DNA from: Dictyocoela muelleri
Lineage: Eukaryota; Microsporidia
Reading direction: 5' to 3'
Length of the DNA stretch: 12,372 bases
Assembly: GCA_016256075.1 (NCBI GenBank)
Contig: SDVU01000548.1
Coordinates: 1-12,372, forward strand
Shown here: positions 1-6,927 of the stretch, piece by piece
How positions within the stretch are numbered: position 1 is the first letter of the stretch
Layout: every line of letters begins with the position of its first letter
Notes under the pieces: generated by a model
What the model was told of the DNA's origin: nothing
Databases searched by the model: none
The model's input: the letters and a program-made list of their open reading frames with translations, nothing else
Program-made: the position numbers and the translations under genes

Positions 1-74
1 AAAAAAATGGGTCTATAACTTTGGAAAATAGGTCTATAGCTTTGGGCAATTGATCAATAACCAAAAAACATTGT

Positions 75-153
75 AATGAAAAATGGTGTCAATAGTAATG
101 AAAAATGGTGTTAATACTAATGAAAGATGGTGTCAATAATAATGAAAGAAGGT
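75..153. repeat. 22-bp tandem repeat, about 3.5 copies
   Basis: Three consecutive 22-bp units start at 75, 97 and 119 with the core 'aatgaaaaatggtgtcaat', followed by a partial fourth unit from 141. Units differ from one another at only one to three positions, so this part of the array is the best preserved. Confidence 0.8.
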
Positions 154-253
154 ATGTTCGATTATGAAAAGATCTGTATAATTTTGATGTAATATTTTAT
201 TGAGTAAAATTAGTAAAACCAAAGAGAGAAATGCATTAAAATAAAATAATTTT

Positions 254-368
254 CTAGGGACCCCCTGGAGTCGTCTATGGACCCCCTAAACTCCAAAAAT
301 GTTCTATGGACCCCCTGAAGTATCTTTCCGGCCCAAGGGGTCCATATGGACCACTTTGAGAAACACTG
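254..368. mobile_element. hAT-type transposon terminus (one end only)
   Basis: Read on the minus strand, the sequence from 368 begins CAGTGTTTCTCAAAGTGG, which matches the style of animal hAT terminal inverted repeats (CAGNG start followed by TTCTCAA). Internally there are three copies of 'ctatggaccccct' (254-266 with one change, 275-287, 304-316) and a perfect 14-bp palindrome GGTCCATATGGACC at 339-352. hAT elements duplicate 8 bp of target; the adjoining candidate is gtctaaag at 369-376. No matching opposite terminus is visible between 1 and 253, so the element is either cut by the window start or has lost its other end. No transposase coding is present. The family call rests on the terminal motif only. 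Confidence 0.5.
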
Positions 369-960
369 GTCTAAAGTATGGGGGCTAAAATATAATGGTT
401 AAAAAATGAAGTTTAAAAATGGGGAGGGGGGTTAAAAAATAAGACTTAAATGGGGGCTAATAAATAAGGGTTAAAAAATAAGGATTAAAAAATAAGGGTT
501 AAAAAAGTGGAAAAAAAATGTGGGTTAAAAATGATGGTTGAAATATAAGGGTTAAAAAAAGGGTTGAAATATAAGGGTTAAAAAATGGCTAAAATATGAG
601 GGCTAAAATATAAGGCTTGAAAAAATATGTGCTAAAAAGATGTTGGTTAAAAATAAGAGTAAAAAGATTAGGTTTATATATATAAACTAAATAATAAGGG
701 CTAGAATATGAGGGCTAAAATATAAGGTTAAAAAATGATGGTTATAAATGAGGGTTAAAAAATAAGATTTAAAATGGAGGCTAATAAATAATGGTTTAAA
801 AATAGGGTTAAAAAGGGTAAATGAGAGTTTAAAATGAGGGTTATAAATGAGGGTTAGATTATAAAGTTTGAAATATGAGAGTTGAAATATAAGGTAAAAA
901 ATAAGAGTTGAAAAATAATTGTGAAAAAATAAGGATTAAAAATAATTAATTGATGCAAAT
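369..960. repeat. Irregular short-unit repeat ('ggttaaaaaataa')
   Basis: About 590 bases are dominated by variants of gggttaaaaaataagg and gggctaaaatataagg with spacing of roughly 12-20 bp. The units are too variable for an exact copy number by eye. No gene is seen. Confidence 0.7.
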
Positions 961-1150
961 TTTTCAGATTATCTATAACTCTGGATAATGGGCCTATAAG
1001 TCTGAAAGAAAAGGGCCTATTACTTTGAACGAAATGGATCTATAATTTGTAAAAACCCCCATTGCAACGAGGGGGATATCATGATGCGACAAGGGAGATA
1101 TAATAATGCAATGAGGGAAATATAATAATGAAATGGGCTGTAATGAAAAG

Positions 1151-1279
1151 AGCCTCTATAAAAATAAAAATAGTCATCTATAAAAATGAAAAGATTCATC
1201 TATAAAAATGAAAAGGGTCATCTATAAAATGCAAAGAATTGTCTATAATATGACAAGAGTTATCTATAAAAATGAAAAG
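1151..1279. repeat. 21-22-bp tandem repeat, six copies
   Basis: Six head-to-tail units start at 1151, 1172, 1194, 1216, 1237 and 1258, each close to 'gtcatctataaaaatgaaaag'. Lengths alternate between 21 and 22 bp. The core 'tctataaaaatgaaaag' recurs almost unchanged in four of the six. Confidence 0.8.
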
Positions 1280-1280
1280 G

Positions 1281-1802
1281 ACTGTAAAGTGTTTTTAACA
1301 ATTATTAATTATTCGTAAAAAATCTGTAATTAATTTTGAAAATATTTTTTTTCAAAAATAATTTCTAGTTTTTACAAATAATAAATAATTTTATGAGAAA
1401 CAATTAATTTTTTTAAAAAAAACATTGAAAAACATTTTAATTTTTTTAAAAAAATAGAAAAAAATTTCGATAAAGTTTGTGAAAAAAAAAATTTAAAAAA
1501 AATTTTAAAAATGGCCACTATTATTTTGCTCAAAATCGTTTTAGGGTTAATAATGATTAATGATTAATGATTAATGAAAAGTGATGTCAAGTATCAGAAA
1601 ATCCAATTTAATAAAATAAAAATTCCTTTTTAAAAAAAATTTCCCAATATTAACTTCGTATGATAGGAAATCGAAATTTTCGGCTAAAAATATAAATTTA
1701 TTTCTTTTCCTAACTATACTTTTTAATTTCGAACTTTCCTTTTTTTCTTTGTTCACATTAAATTTATTAAAAAATTCTTTTTTATGCATGCAATCAATAA
1801 TC
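1281..1802. other. AT-rich stretch, no gene seen
   Basis: The sequence is mostly A and T homopolymer runs. A TAATGAT heptamer is repeated about 3.7 times at 1551-1576. A 72-codon minus-strand ORF at 1571-1789 is lysine/phenylalanine-rich, without recognisable motifs, and fits the chance expectation in such composition. Confidence 0.6.
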
Positions 1803-1805
1803 TTA

Positions 1806-1832
1806 GCGGGTCTTGTTCGGTATTAAGCCCAC
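1806..1832 (+). repeat. Left terminal inverted repeat
   Basis: The arm begins GCGGGTCTTGTTCGG and pairs with 2586-2613 (terminal) and also with 1857-1880 (subterminal), which are both in the opposite orientation. Confidence 0.6.
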
Positions 1833-1856
1833 CATAAATTTTTTAAAAATATAAAT

Positions 1857-1880
1857 GTAGGGATAATACAGAACAAAAGC
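1857..1880 (-). repeat. Subterminal inverted copy of the TIR motif
   Basis: The segment reads gtagggataatacagaac and matches the right-end TIR motif gtggggataataccgaac in the same orientation. With the left TIR it forms a stem with a 24-nt AT-rich loop. Confidence 0.55.
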
Positions 1881-1962
1881 AATTTTTTTTATAACAAGAT
1901 AGCCCATATGGTAGAAAATTTTATTATTATCATAAAAGTTTTAAAAACGTATTAGATGCTAG

Positions 1963-2023
1963 AAATCTCGGATCTAATCTCCAATTTCTCCGGAGTTGAG
2001 AAATTTGAGACTAGATCAGATTT
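1963..2023. repeat. Strong imperfect hairpin
   Basis: Arms 1971-1990 and 1998-2017 are reverse complements at 18 of 20 positions around a 7-nt loop (CGGAGTT). After a two-base bulge (1969-1970) the stem continues with AAATCT (1963-1968) against AGATTT (2018-2023). This gives about 26 pairs with two mismatches. The arms contain mixed bases, so it is not an artefact of AT runs. It may be a structural core of the MITE or the precursor shape of a small RNA; nothing here shows transcription. Confidence 0.7.
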
Positions 2024-2585
2024 ATTTTACGAATTTATATAAAAAAATAATGATTATCAAGGCTGTTACTTTTATAAATAAAAAATTTTTTATATTCAGG
2101 CCTGTTAATCCTTTTGAAAAGAAAGAAAAATAATAATTTGTATAATTGAAATATATTACTATTATCACAATGGTAATCTTTATTCTGAAAAAATATTATA
2201 TTTGATTATAATTTATTAAAATATTAACTTTATTATATTAAAATTTGATTTTAATTTATTGTTTTGAATTTCAATATTTTTAAAGATTAATTTTTTATGA
2301 GGAAATTTGACCAGATTTACAATGTTAAGTATATTTCTGAGATATTCTTTAATATATTAATTTAATTTTTTTAAAATAAATCTAATATTATTTATAGATA
2401 TGAAGTTTTTAACACTGTTTTTAATTTAATTTTCATTAAATTTTATTCAATATTTTTTTTTCAATTAGATAAATAATTCGTAAATATTTTTATTAAAAAA
2501 AAAATTTTTAGAATTTTTTTTATTTTTCTAAACCATAAAGGGTAAAAAAATAGAAAAAAAAAATTCCAAGGTAGCTACCATAGTA

Positions 2586-2613
2586 GTGGGGATAATACCG
2601 AACCAGACACAGC
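2586..2613 (-). repeat. Right terminal inverted repeat
   Basis: Its reverse complement begins GCTGTGTCTGGTTCGG and matches the left TIR. It is followed directly by TTA at 2614-2616, matching the TTA before the left end. Confidence 0.6.
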
Positions 2614-2616
2614 TTA

Positions 2617-3530
2617 GCTATATAAGCATGACATATTTCGGCTTCTTATTAGCCCCTATATGTCAAGCCTCTAATAATTTTATAGTTCGTGAAATATTAT
2701 TTATTACTATTTCATAAACACTCGAAAATTTTATGGATTATGGAGAATAATACATATCAAAATTTTCTGCATTTCCTGAAAGGACCTTTCCAAAAATATA
2801 TCAAAAAATCCTTACATATTATATTCAGCTGTTCATATTTTTATTTCAAAAAATTATAATATTATTTTACTTTGCTTCTGGGAACAAATGCAAGTATTCA
2901 TATTTTTTTTTAAAAAAACAATTTTTAATTATTTTTGTATTTTTCAGATAATCTAATGTTCTGAAGTCTTCTCCATAAGGATTGCACAAAATGAAAATAG
3001 CAACCGAAATAGATTGATTTAAAAAAAACCCAAATTACTGAAATATATAAAGATTCAAAAAAATCGGAATAATATTTAGGAATTTTAATTTGGAAAATAG
3101 AATGTAATTATATTGCTCTCCTGTATGTAGTCGTTTTTTCATTTTTTAATAAAATGTAAAATAGGAAGAAATTTAAAATAATTAATCCTTGAATAGTTAA
3201 CAGTTCATAATAATATGTGGAAAACCCCAAAAGTTCTCTTGCTATACAAATTTTAATATATTAACGACGTTTTATTATATTTTTAAAATATAAGTAAACA
3301 ATCAGTATTAAAATATATCCAGTATCATATCTTTATCTTTTTCCTTTGGTAAACTTTAAATATTCCGCAATATCATTAATTTATGATACTTTTATTTTAA
3401 TTTTTTATTTTTTTTCCTTTGTATTAATTTATCATATAGATTTTTCGTTCTGTAACTATTCGAAATTGACATCATTGGCATAATTTATAACTTCATGCAC
3501 TATATTAGTTAATTTTATGTTATTATTTTC
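2617..3530. other. AT-rich stretch, no gene seen
   Basis: Homopolymer-rich AT sequence without long ORFs, RNA gene signatures or repeats that can be followed by eye. Confidence 0.6.
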
Positions 3531-3767
3531 TTAATAATATCTGATTTTGTTAGTTATTATTATTTTTTTTACCTTTTTAAGTTCTACATCGAGATTATGA
3601 AATTTCAATACACTATTGTGTTTAAAATATCTGTTATAAAAATACGGTGCAAGTTCCCAAAATACATCTCTATCTTTTATTATACTTTTTTTTGTCAAAA
3701 TTATAAATATAATTCTCACATAAGATAATTTCCATTTGCGCTGACTTTCAAAAAATTTTAGATTCAT
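3531..3767 (-). CDS. Possible small hypothetical ORF (78 aa), weak
   Basis: An ATG-started frame of 78 codons on the minus strand encodes a basic protein rich in Lys, Ile, Phe and Tyr. It has a hydrophobic patch (residues about 16-24, YVRIIFIIL) and a more protein-like stretch with Trp, Asp and Pro around residues 30-50 (DRDVFWELAPYFYNRYF). I recognise no family. In its favour are two tryptophans and mixed codons in the middle; against it are the short length, the lack of a partner gene or clear promoter, and the very AT-rich setting, where frames this long arise by chance. It could be a lone exon, a remnant of a larger gene, or noise. Confidence 0.2.
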   Translation of the reverse strand: MNLKFFESQRKWKLSYVRIIFIILTKKSIIKDRDVFWELAPYFYNRYFKHNSVLKFHNLDVELKKVKKIIITNKIRYY

Positions 3768-3790
3768 TAAGGATATTTCAATTTTTTTTT

Positions 3791-3857
3791 GACGAATTGA
3801 CGCCTGATTTTAATTCAGCGAAAACAAGCGTCAACACGCCTATAGCCGAATTAACGC
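3791..3857. repeat. Small GC-richer patch with a 13-bp direct repeat
   Basis: gacgaattgacgc (3791-3803) and gccgaattaacgc (3845-3857) are direct copies with two differences, with a related inverted form (gcgtcaacacgcc) between them at about 3828-3840. The patch is clearly less AT-rich than its surroundings and may be the end of an unrecognised element. Confidence 0.35.
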
Positions 3858-3859
3858 TC

Positions 3860-4320
3860 TAGTGTTCTCAGAATGTATAATAAGATATATTTCTACTATT
3901 TATAAATTTAATCTGTTTACTCTTAAACCATTATGAAACAAAACAAAGTAAAATATATTTATTTATATATTTATTTATCTTTAACTGGTTTTTATTTGAA
4001 ATTGTAAGACTTACTTTTTTCAGTAATTTTATCTAGTTTTTAAATGTAAATAGTTTATGATATTATTTTATTACTTATAAAAAATATTTTATATATTTCA
4101 TCAGTTTCGTTGTACAATATCGTTTTATATATTCCGAAAGAATTCCCACAGAAACAATCAGACATTATTTTTTAAATTCTAAAGAAAAAAAAATTTTATA
4201 AATTTTTTTTAATTTACTTTTTGTTTTTAGAATCTATCTATTTATTACATACTATCCTCTATTCATTGAACCTATAAATTATGTTTTTGTTTTTATTTTA
4301 TTATTTTATATAATATTACA
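3860..4320. other. AT-rich stretch, no gene seen
   Basis: AT-rich sequence with no ORF, RNA signature or structured repeat that I can support. Confidence 0.6.
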
Positions 4321-4321
4321 T

Positions 4322-4480
4322 GTTGACAACATCCATAGCTGTCAATCCGGAGAGTTGTATCCTGCTGTAGTCTTGTGCTTTTTTTGGTGCTCATTAATAG
4401 GCTCCTTCCTTAGCTACACAGAAGCCGTGCTGTATACGCCATCTTCGTTTTATCAATGTCTCAGCAGGATACAGGTTATT
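4322..4480. other. GC-richer islet of unknown origin with 12-bp inverted repeat
   Basis: About 160 bases have base composition near balance in an otherwise strongly AT-rich neighbourhood. A perfect 12-bp inverted repeat TGTATCCTGCTG lies at 4356-4367 and, as its reverse complement, at 4462-4473. One plus-strand frame is open from 4322 through 4483. A splice-acceptor-like 'atccatag' (ending near 4340) and a donor-like 'acag|gttatt' (near 4473) bracket much of it, so an exon is conceivable. A repeat fragment is at least as likely. I do not recognise the peptide. Confidence 0.35.
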
Positions 4481-4499
4481 TAGGCTTTTCATGAATTTT

Positions 4500-4757
4500 T
4501 ATTTTTTACTACTTTTTGCCGAGATGCGTAGCGCTCTATTCCACATACCTAAAAGAGTCTCTTTTGCTTCATTGTCATATTAAAAAGTCTTAATCAGATG
4601 TACCACACTGGAAAAACGGTATATTAAACTATAATTATTTGTTATGAGCGCTTAATATCACTTCCTTATTATTTATTAAAGAGTGACGTCAGCTGGATTC
4701 GACCCATGATATTTAAATTTACATATAATAGTGTTCACCACAGAGCTATCGGGCTCT
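4500..4757 (-). mobile_element. tRNA-derived SINE-like segment
   Basis: On the minus strand a tRNA-like head (about 4757 to 4690) carries both internal RNA polymerase III boxes at tRNA-like spacing. It is followed by about 180 bases of unrelated body and an A-rich stretch (plus-strand T-rich at about 4500-4525) that could serve as the tail. This order of head, body and A-rich end is that of tRNA-derived SINEs, which are copied by LINE enzymes. I see no clear target-site duplication, and the 3' boundary is a guess. A decayed tRNA gene followed by unrelated sequence is the alternative. Confidence 0.4.
4690..4757 (-). promoter_or_regulatory. tRNA-like head with pol III A and B boxes
   Basis: On the minus strand the A box TAGCTCTGTGG (4748-4738) and B box GGGTCGAATCC (4705-4695) closely follow the consensus forms TRGCNNAGTGG and GGTTCGANTCC. 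The bases around the A box (GCCCGATAGCTC) resemble the junction of acceptor and D arms. The acceptor and T stems do not pair well, so this is not a functional tRNA. Confidence 0.5.
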
Positions 4758-5164
4758 ATTATTTTATTCTAGTTCGATATTATTTCCCTTGATATAATAC
4801 TTATTGATTTGTTCTATTTTTTATAAATCTATTCAATAAATTGATAATGCTTATTTTATTTTATTTTTATATTTAAATTTTAAAAACGTCAAAAAATTAA
4901 GCTTGCGAGTTTTTCTGACACCTTTTAAATTATTAACGTCGTCGAAAAAAAATAAGATATTCTCTCGGGATCAGATAGCTTTTTTTTAACACTCATACAT
5001 GCAGAATCTATGTATCAAGACATAAACCCAAATTGCTTTACAATAATAAATAAAAGAGAATGATTTAAGCGGCTATGTACTTTAGAAATATATGATTAAA
5101 ACAGCTACTTAAGTGTATTATACCCTTTTTAAGACTTAGTCTTTATAAAAAATGTAATAAAAAG
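4758..5164. other. AT-rich stretch, no gene seen
   Basis: No gene is visible. A short palindrome AAGACTTAGTCTT lies at 5131-5143. The T-run with 'gtcgtcg' near 4938 is not part of any structure I can define. Confidence 0.5.
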
Positions 5165-5490
5165 ACTCTCTCCTAGATTCATAAATGAGTAAAGCGGCGC
5201 ATATCAGCAAAAGTATAGGAAAAAAAAAATATTGCCGTGTTCTAGCTCGGAAGTCAGAGTTGCAACTAAGATCAAAATCAAAAAGGAGTTTAGATGGATA
5301 AAAACTTTTAAAGAGCCCGTAAAAATGAAAGAATCGAAAACTTCTATAAATACGGCTTATCTCACTTACCCCTATGGATTCAAGACGACAGGTGCATCAC
5401 AACTCATCTAATACATTCAATAAAACAAGTTGAAATCTGTCTTTATTTAACACACTTCTGCTACACGGGCGTATAACACACACGCCCGAT
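5165..5490 (+). repeat. Possible decayed 5' LTR of the old element
   Basis: TATAAATA at 5345-5352 is followed about 70 bp later by AATAAA at 5419-5424, the usual order of promoter and polyadenylation signal within an LTR. A GC-rich hairpin follows, with stem CGGGCGT (5466-5472), 9-nt loop and ACGCCCG (5482-5488). A 14-bp palindrome TAATAAGCTTATTA lies at 5492-5505. No second copy is in the window to define the ends, so the boundaries are inferred. Confidence 0.3.
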
Positions 5491-5866
5491 ATAATAAGCT
5501 TATTAGCCTACGCAGAGAAAAACAACGGAAACGAAAAAACGTATACTGCCCAGAGAATCACGTTTACTATCAAACTACAAACACTACTATTACCATCCAA
5601 AGATCATTCGCAATGCTAGGATCTATCGATCACCAAACTTGTTTAGCTGGAAAGAGGAATTAGAACAAATAATGGCAATTACTTCCTGAGATGCTGCTAC
5701 AGGTTTAAGCGTCTTCAAAATAGCATAGCAAATGTATACTTACACCAAGTGCAACCTCAAAAACTTTAAGTGGTGTCTGGTCAGCGATTTTTCGACATAT
5801 ATACCCATACTATGATCACATTAAGTATATTAGTCAATAATCAACACACGTCAAATTTTTATATGA

Positions 5867-6025
5867 CAATAAAGGAGAATCGAAATCAAATGGTAAAACT
5901 CTGCATACGACTATCAATATGTCTCGGATGGGGATAAGAATCCAAAAGCAACAGATCATAGAAGCTTTCTACAATGGTCTATCGAAGAGGTGTCAATTAG
6001 AAATGGCTCGACTTTATGCAAAGTA
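5867..6025 (+). repeat. Direct repeat copy A (~159 bp, gag-derived)
   Basis: This segment is about 91% alike by eye to 6770-6927 and ends one or two bases before the inverted-repeat element begins. It carries gag-like coding remnants of the old retroelement (for example a run reading IIEAFYNGLSK). Confidence 0.85.
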
Positions 6026-6026
6026 G

Positions 6027-6130
6027 CAACCCGTAAAAACGCCAATGGCGTTTTAACGGTCAAAAAAAGTTGGCGTTTTTTCCATAAAAAAGTAAAATTT
6101 TTTAGAAACTGATAAAATTAAAGGGGTTAA
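6027..6130 (+). repeat. Left long terminal inverted repeat
   Basis: It pairs with 6663-6767; shared blocks include ACGGTCAAAAAAAGTT and ATAAAATTAAAGGGGTTAA. Similarity continues weakly to about 6175. Confidence 0.75.
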
Positions 6131-6662
6131 AAATAACATAAAAAAATTAATTTTAATATAACCTAAATTTATACTAGACCGTATAACTCCGAATTTTTGC
6201 GTTTACGGTTTATTTTAGTTTATATCATTGAAGAAATATTTTTATGAACATCAGAAATTCTAAATTTAAAAAGAAATTTTTTTACTATGGTATTTATTCG
6301 AGTTTCAGTATAAACCTTGTTAATAATGAGATAATTATATAAAAAATCATATTCATTATCAGTTTACAAAAGAATAATAGATAATATTACTACTATAACT
6401 ACTGGCTGTGAAGCTTAAAGCTGTTATTTTGATAAAAAATTTAAAAAAAAACGAAAAATCGATTTAGTAAATAATGTTTTTAGATCTGAAGAAAGTTAAA
6501 GAAATTTAAAAAAAAAGCTCTAGATACGAAATTATACATATATAAATAAATATGCAAAAAACGAAAATTCTCAGAAATTATTCATTCTATTATTCTTTTG
6601 AATTTTTATAAAATTCATTTATTAATTTTAGTATTATTTAAAATAATTATTTTATGTTTATA

Positions 6663-6767
6663 TTAACCCCTTTAATTTTATTATTTTCTGAAAAAGTAAA
6701 CGTTTTTTCAGAAAAAAACGCAAACTTTTTTTGACCGTAAAAAACGCCATTTCTTTTTTACGGGCTG
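6663..6767 (-). repeat. Right long terminal inverted repeat
   Basis: The reverse complement matches the left end for about 105 bp at roughly 80%, and more weakly toward 6617. Confidence 0.75.
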
Positions 6768-6769
6768 CC

Positions 6770-6927
6770 CAATAAAGGAGCATCGCAATCAAATAGTAAA
6801 ACTCTGCATACGACTATCAATATGTCTCGGTTGGGGAAAGAATCCAAAGAGCAAAAGATCATAGAAGCTTTCTACAATGTTCTATCGAAGAAGTGTCGAA
6901 TAGAAATGGCTCGACACATGCAAAGTA
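6770..6927 (+). repeat. Direct repeat copy B (~158 bp, gag-derived)
   Basis: This is the second copy of 5867-6025, starting at the shared 'caataaagg' two bases after the inverted-repeat element ends. The gag-like sequence of the old retroelement continues downstream of this copy, not of copy A. Confidence 0.85.

Larger units (their letters stand above)
1..1280. repeat. Composite degenerate tandem-repeat block
   Basis: This block is built of short, imperfect, purine-rich repeats with no coding potential. The outer parts share a 'ggtctataactttgg'-like motif (near 10-45 and again near 968-1053). The centre (about 377-955) is an irregular array of 'gggttaaaaaataa'-like units with frequent point and length changes. 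More regular 22-bp arrays lie near each end and are listed separately. The strand bias, with G almost always on the plus strand, is striking over the whole block. It is best read as a decaying minisatellite or satellite. A hAT-type transposon end is embedded in it. Confidence 0.75.
1806..2613. mobile_element. Non-autonomous TIR DNA transposon, PIF/Harbinger-like MITE
   Basis: The left end 1806-1832 and the reverse complement of the right end 2586-2613 agree at about 23 of 28 aligned positions, sharing GTTCGGTATTA and CCCAC. Both ends are flanked by TTA (1803-1805 and 2614-2616). A 3-bp TTA/TAA duplication is the hallmark of PIF/Harbinger, so that superfamily is the best guess. The 808-bp interior is AT-rich with no transposase ORF, so the copy would depend on an enzyme supplied elsewhere. 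A third, inward-facing copy of the terminal motif at 1857-1880 gives the left end a hairpin that the right end lacks. The superfamily is inferred from the flanks, not from coding sequence. Confidence 0.55.
6027..6767. mobile_element. Non-autonomous DNA element with very long inverted ends
   Basis: The left end begins CAACCCGTAAAAA and the reverse complement of the right end begins CAGCCCGTAAAAA. The two stay alignable at about 80% for at least 105 bp (6027-6130 against 6663-6767) and more weakly to about 150 bp. The left end has its own subterminal stem, CCGTAAAAACGCC against GGCGTTTTAACGG (12 of 13). The 741-bp interior has no ORF, so this is a MITE or foldback-type element. The CARCCCG start and subterminal hairpin resemble some hAT elements; the long inverted ends also fit Mutator-like elements. 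No 8- or 9-bp target duplication is seen. Instead a ~159-bp segment is duplicated on both sides. Confidence 0.7.

Noticed and set aside
1151-1279. CRISPR array
   Set aside because: Units are directly adjacent 21-22-bp repeats without unique spacers, in a eukaryotic repeat block.
1571-1789. 72-codon minus-strand ORF
   Set aside because: It is Lys/Phe/Asn-rich low-complexity sequence in AT-rich DNA with no motif, and it overlaps a heptamer repeat; it looks like a chance frame.
4690-4757. Functional tRNA gene
   Set aside because: The pol III boxes are good, but the acceptor and T stems do not pair and no credible anticodon arm forms, so a SINE-like or decayed origin is preferred.
5131-5143. 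Terminator-like palindrome AAGACTTAGTCTT
   Set aside because: It is a very short stem with no gene next to it and no T-run; such palindromes are expected by chance in this composition.
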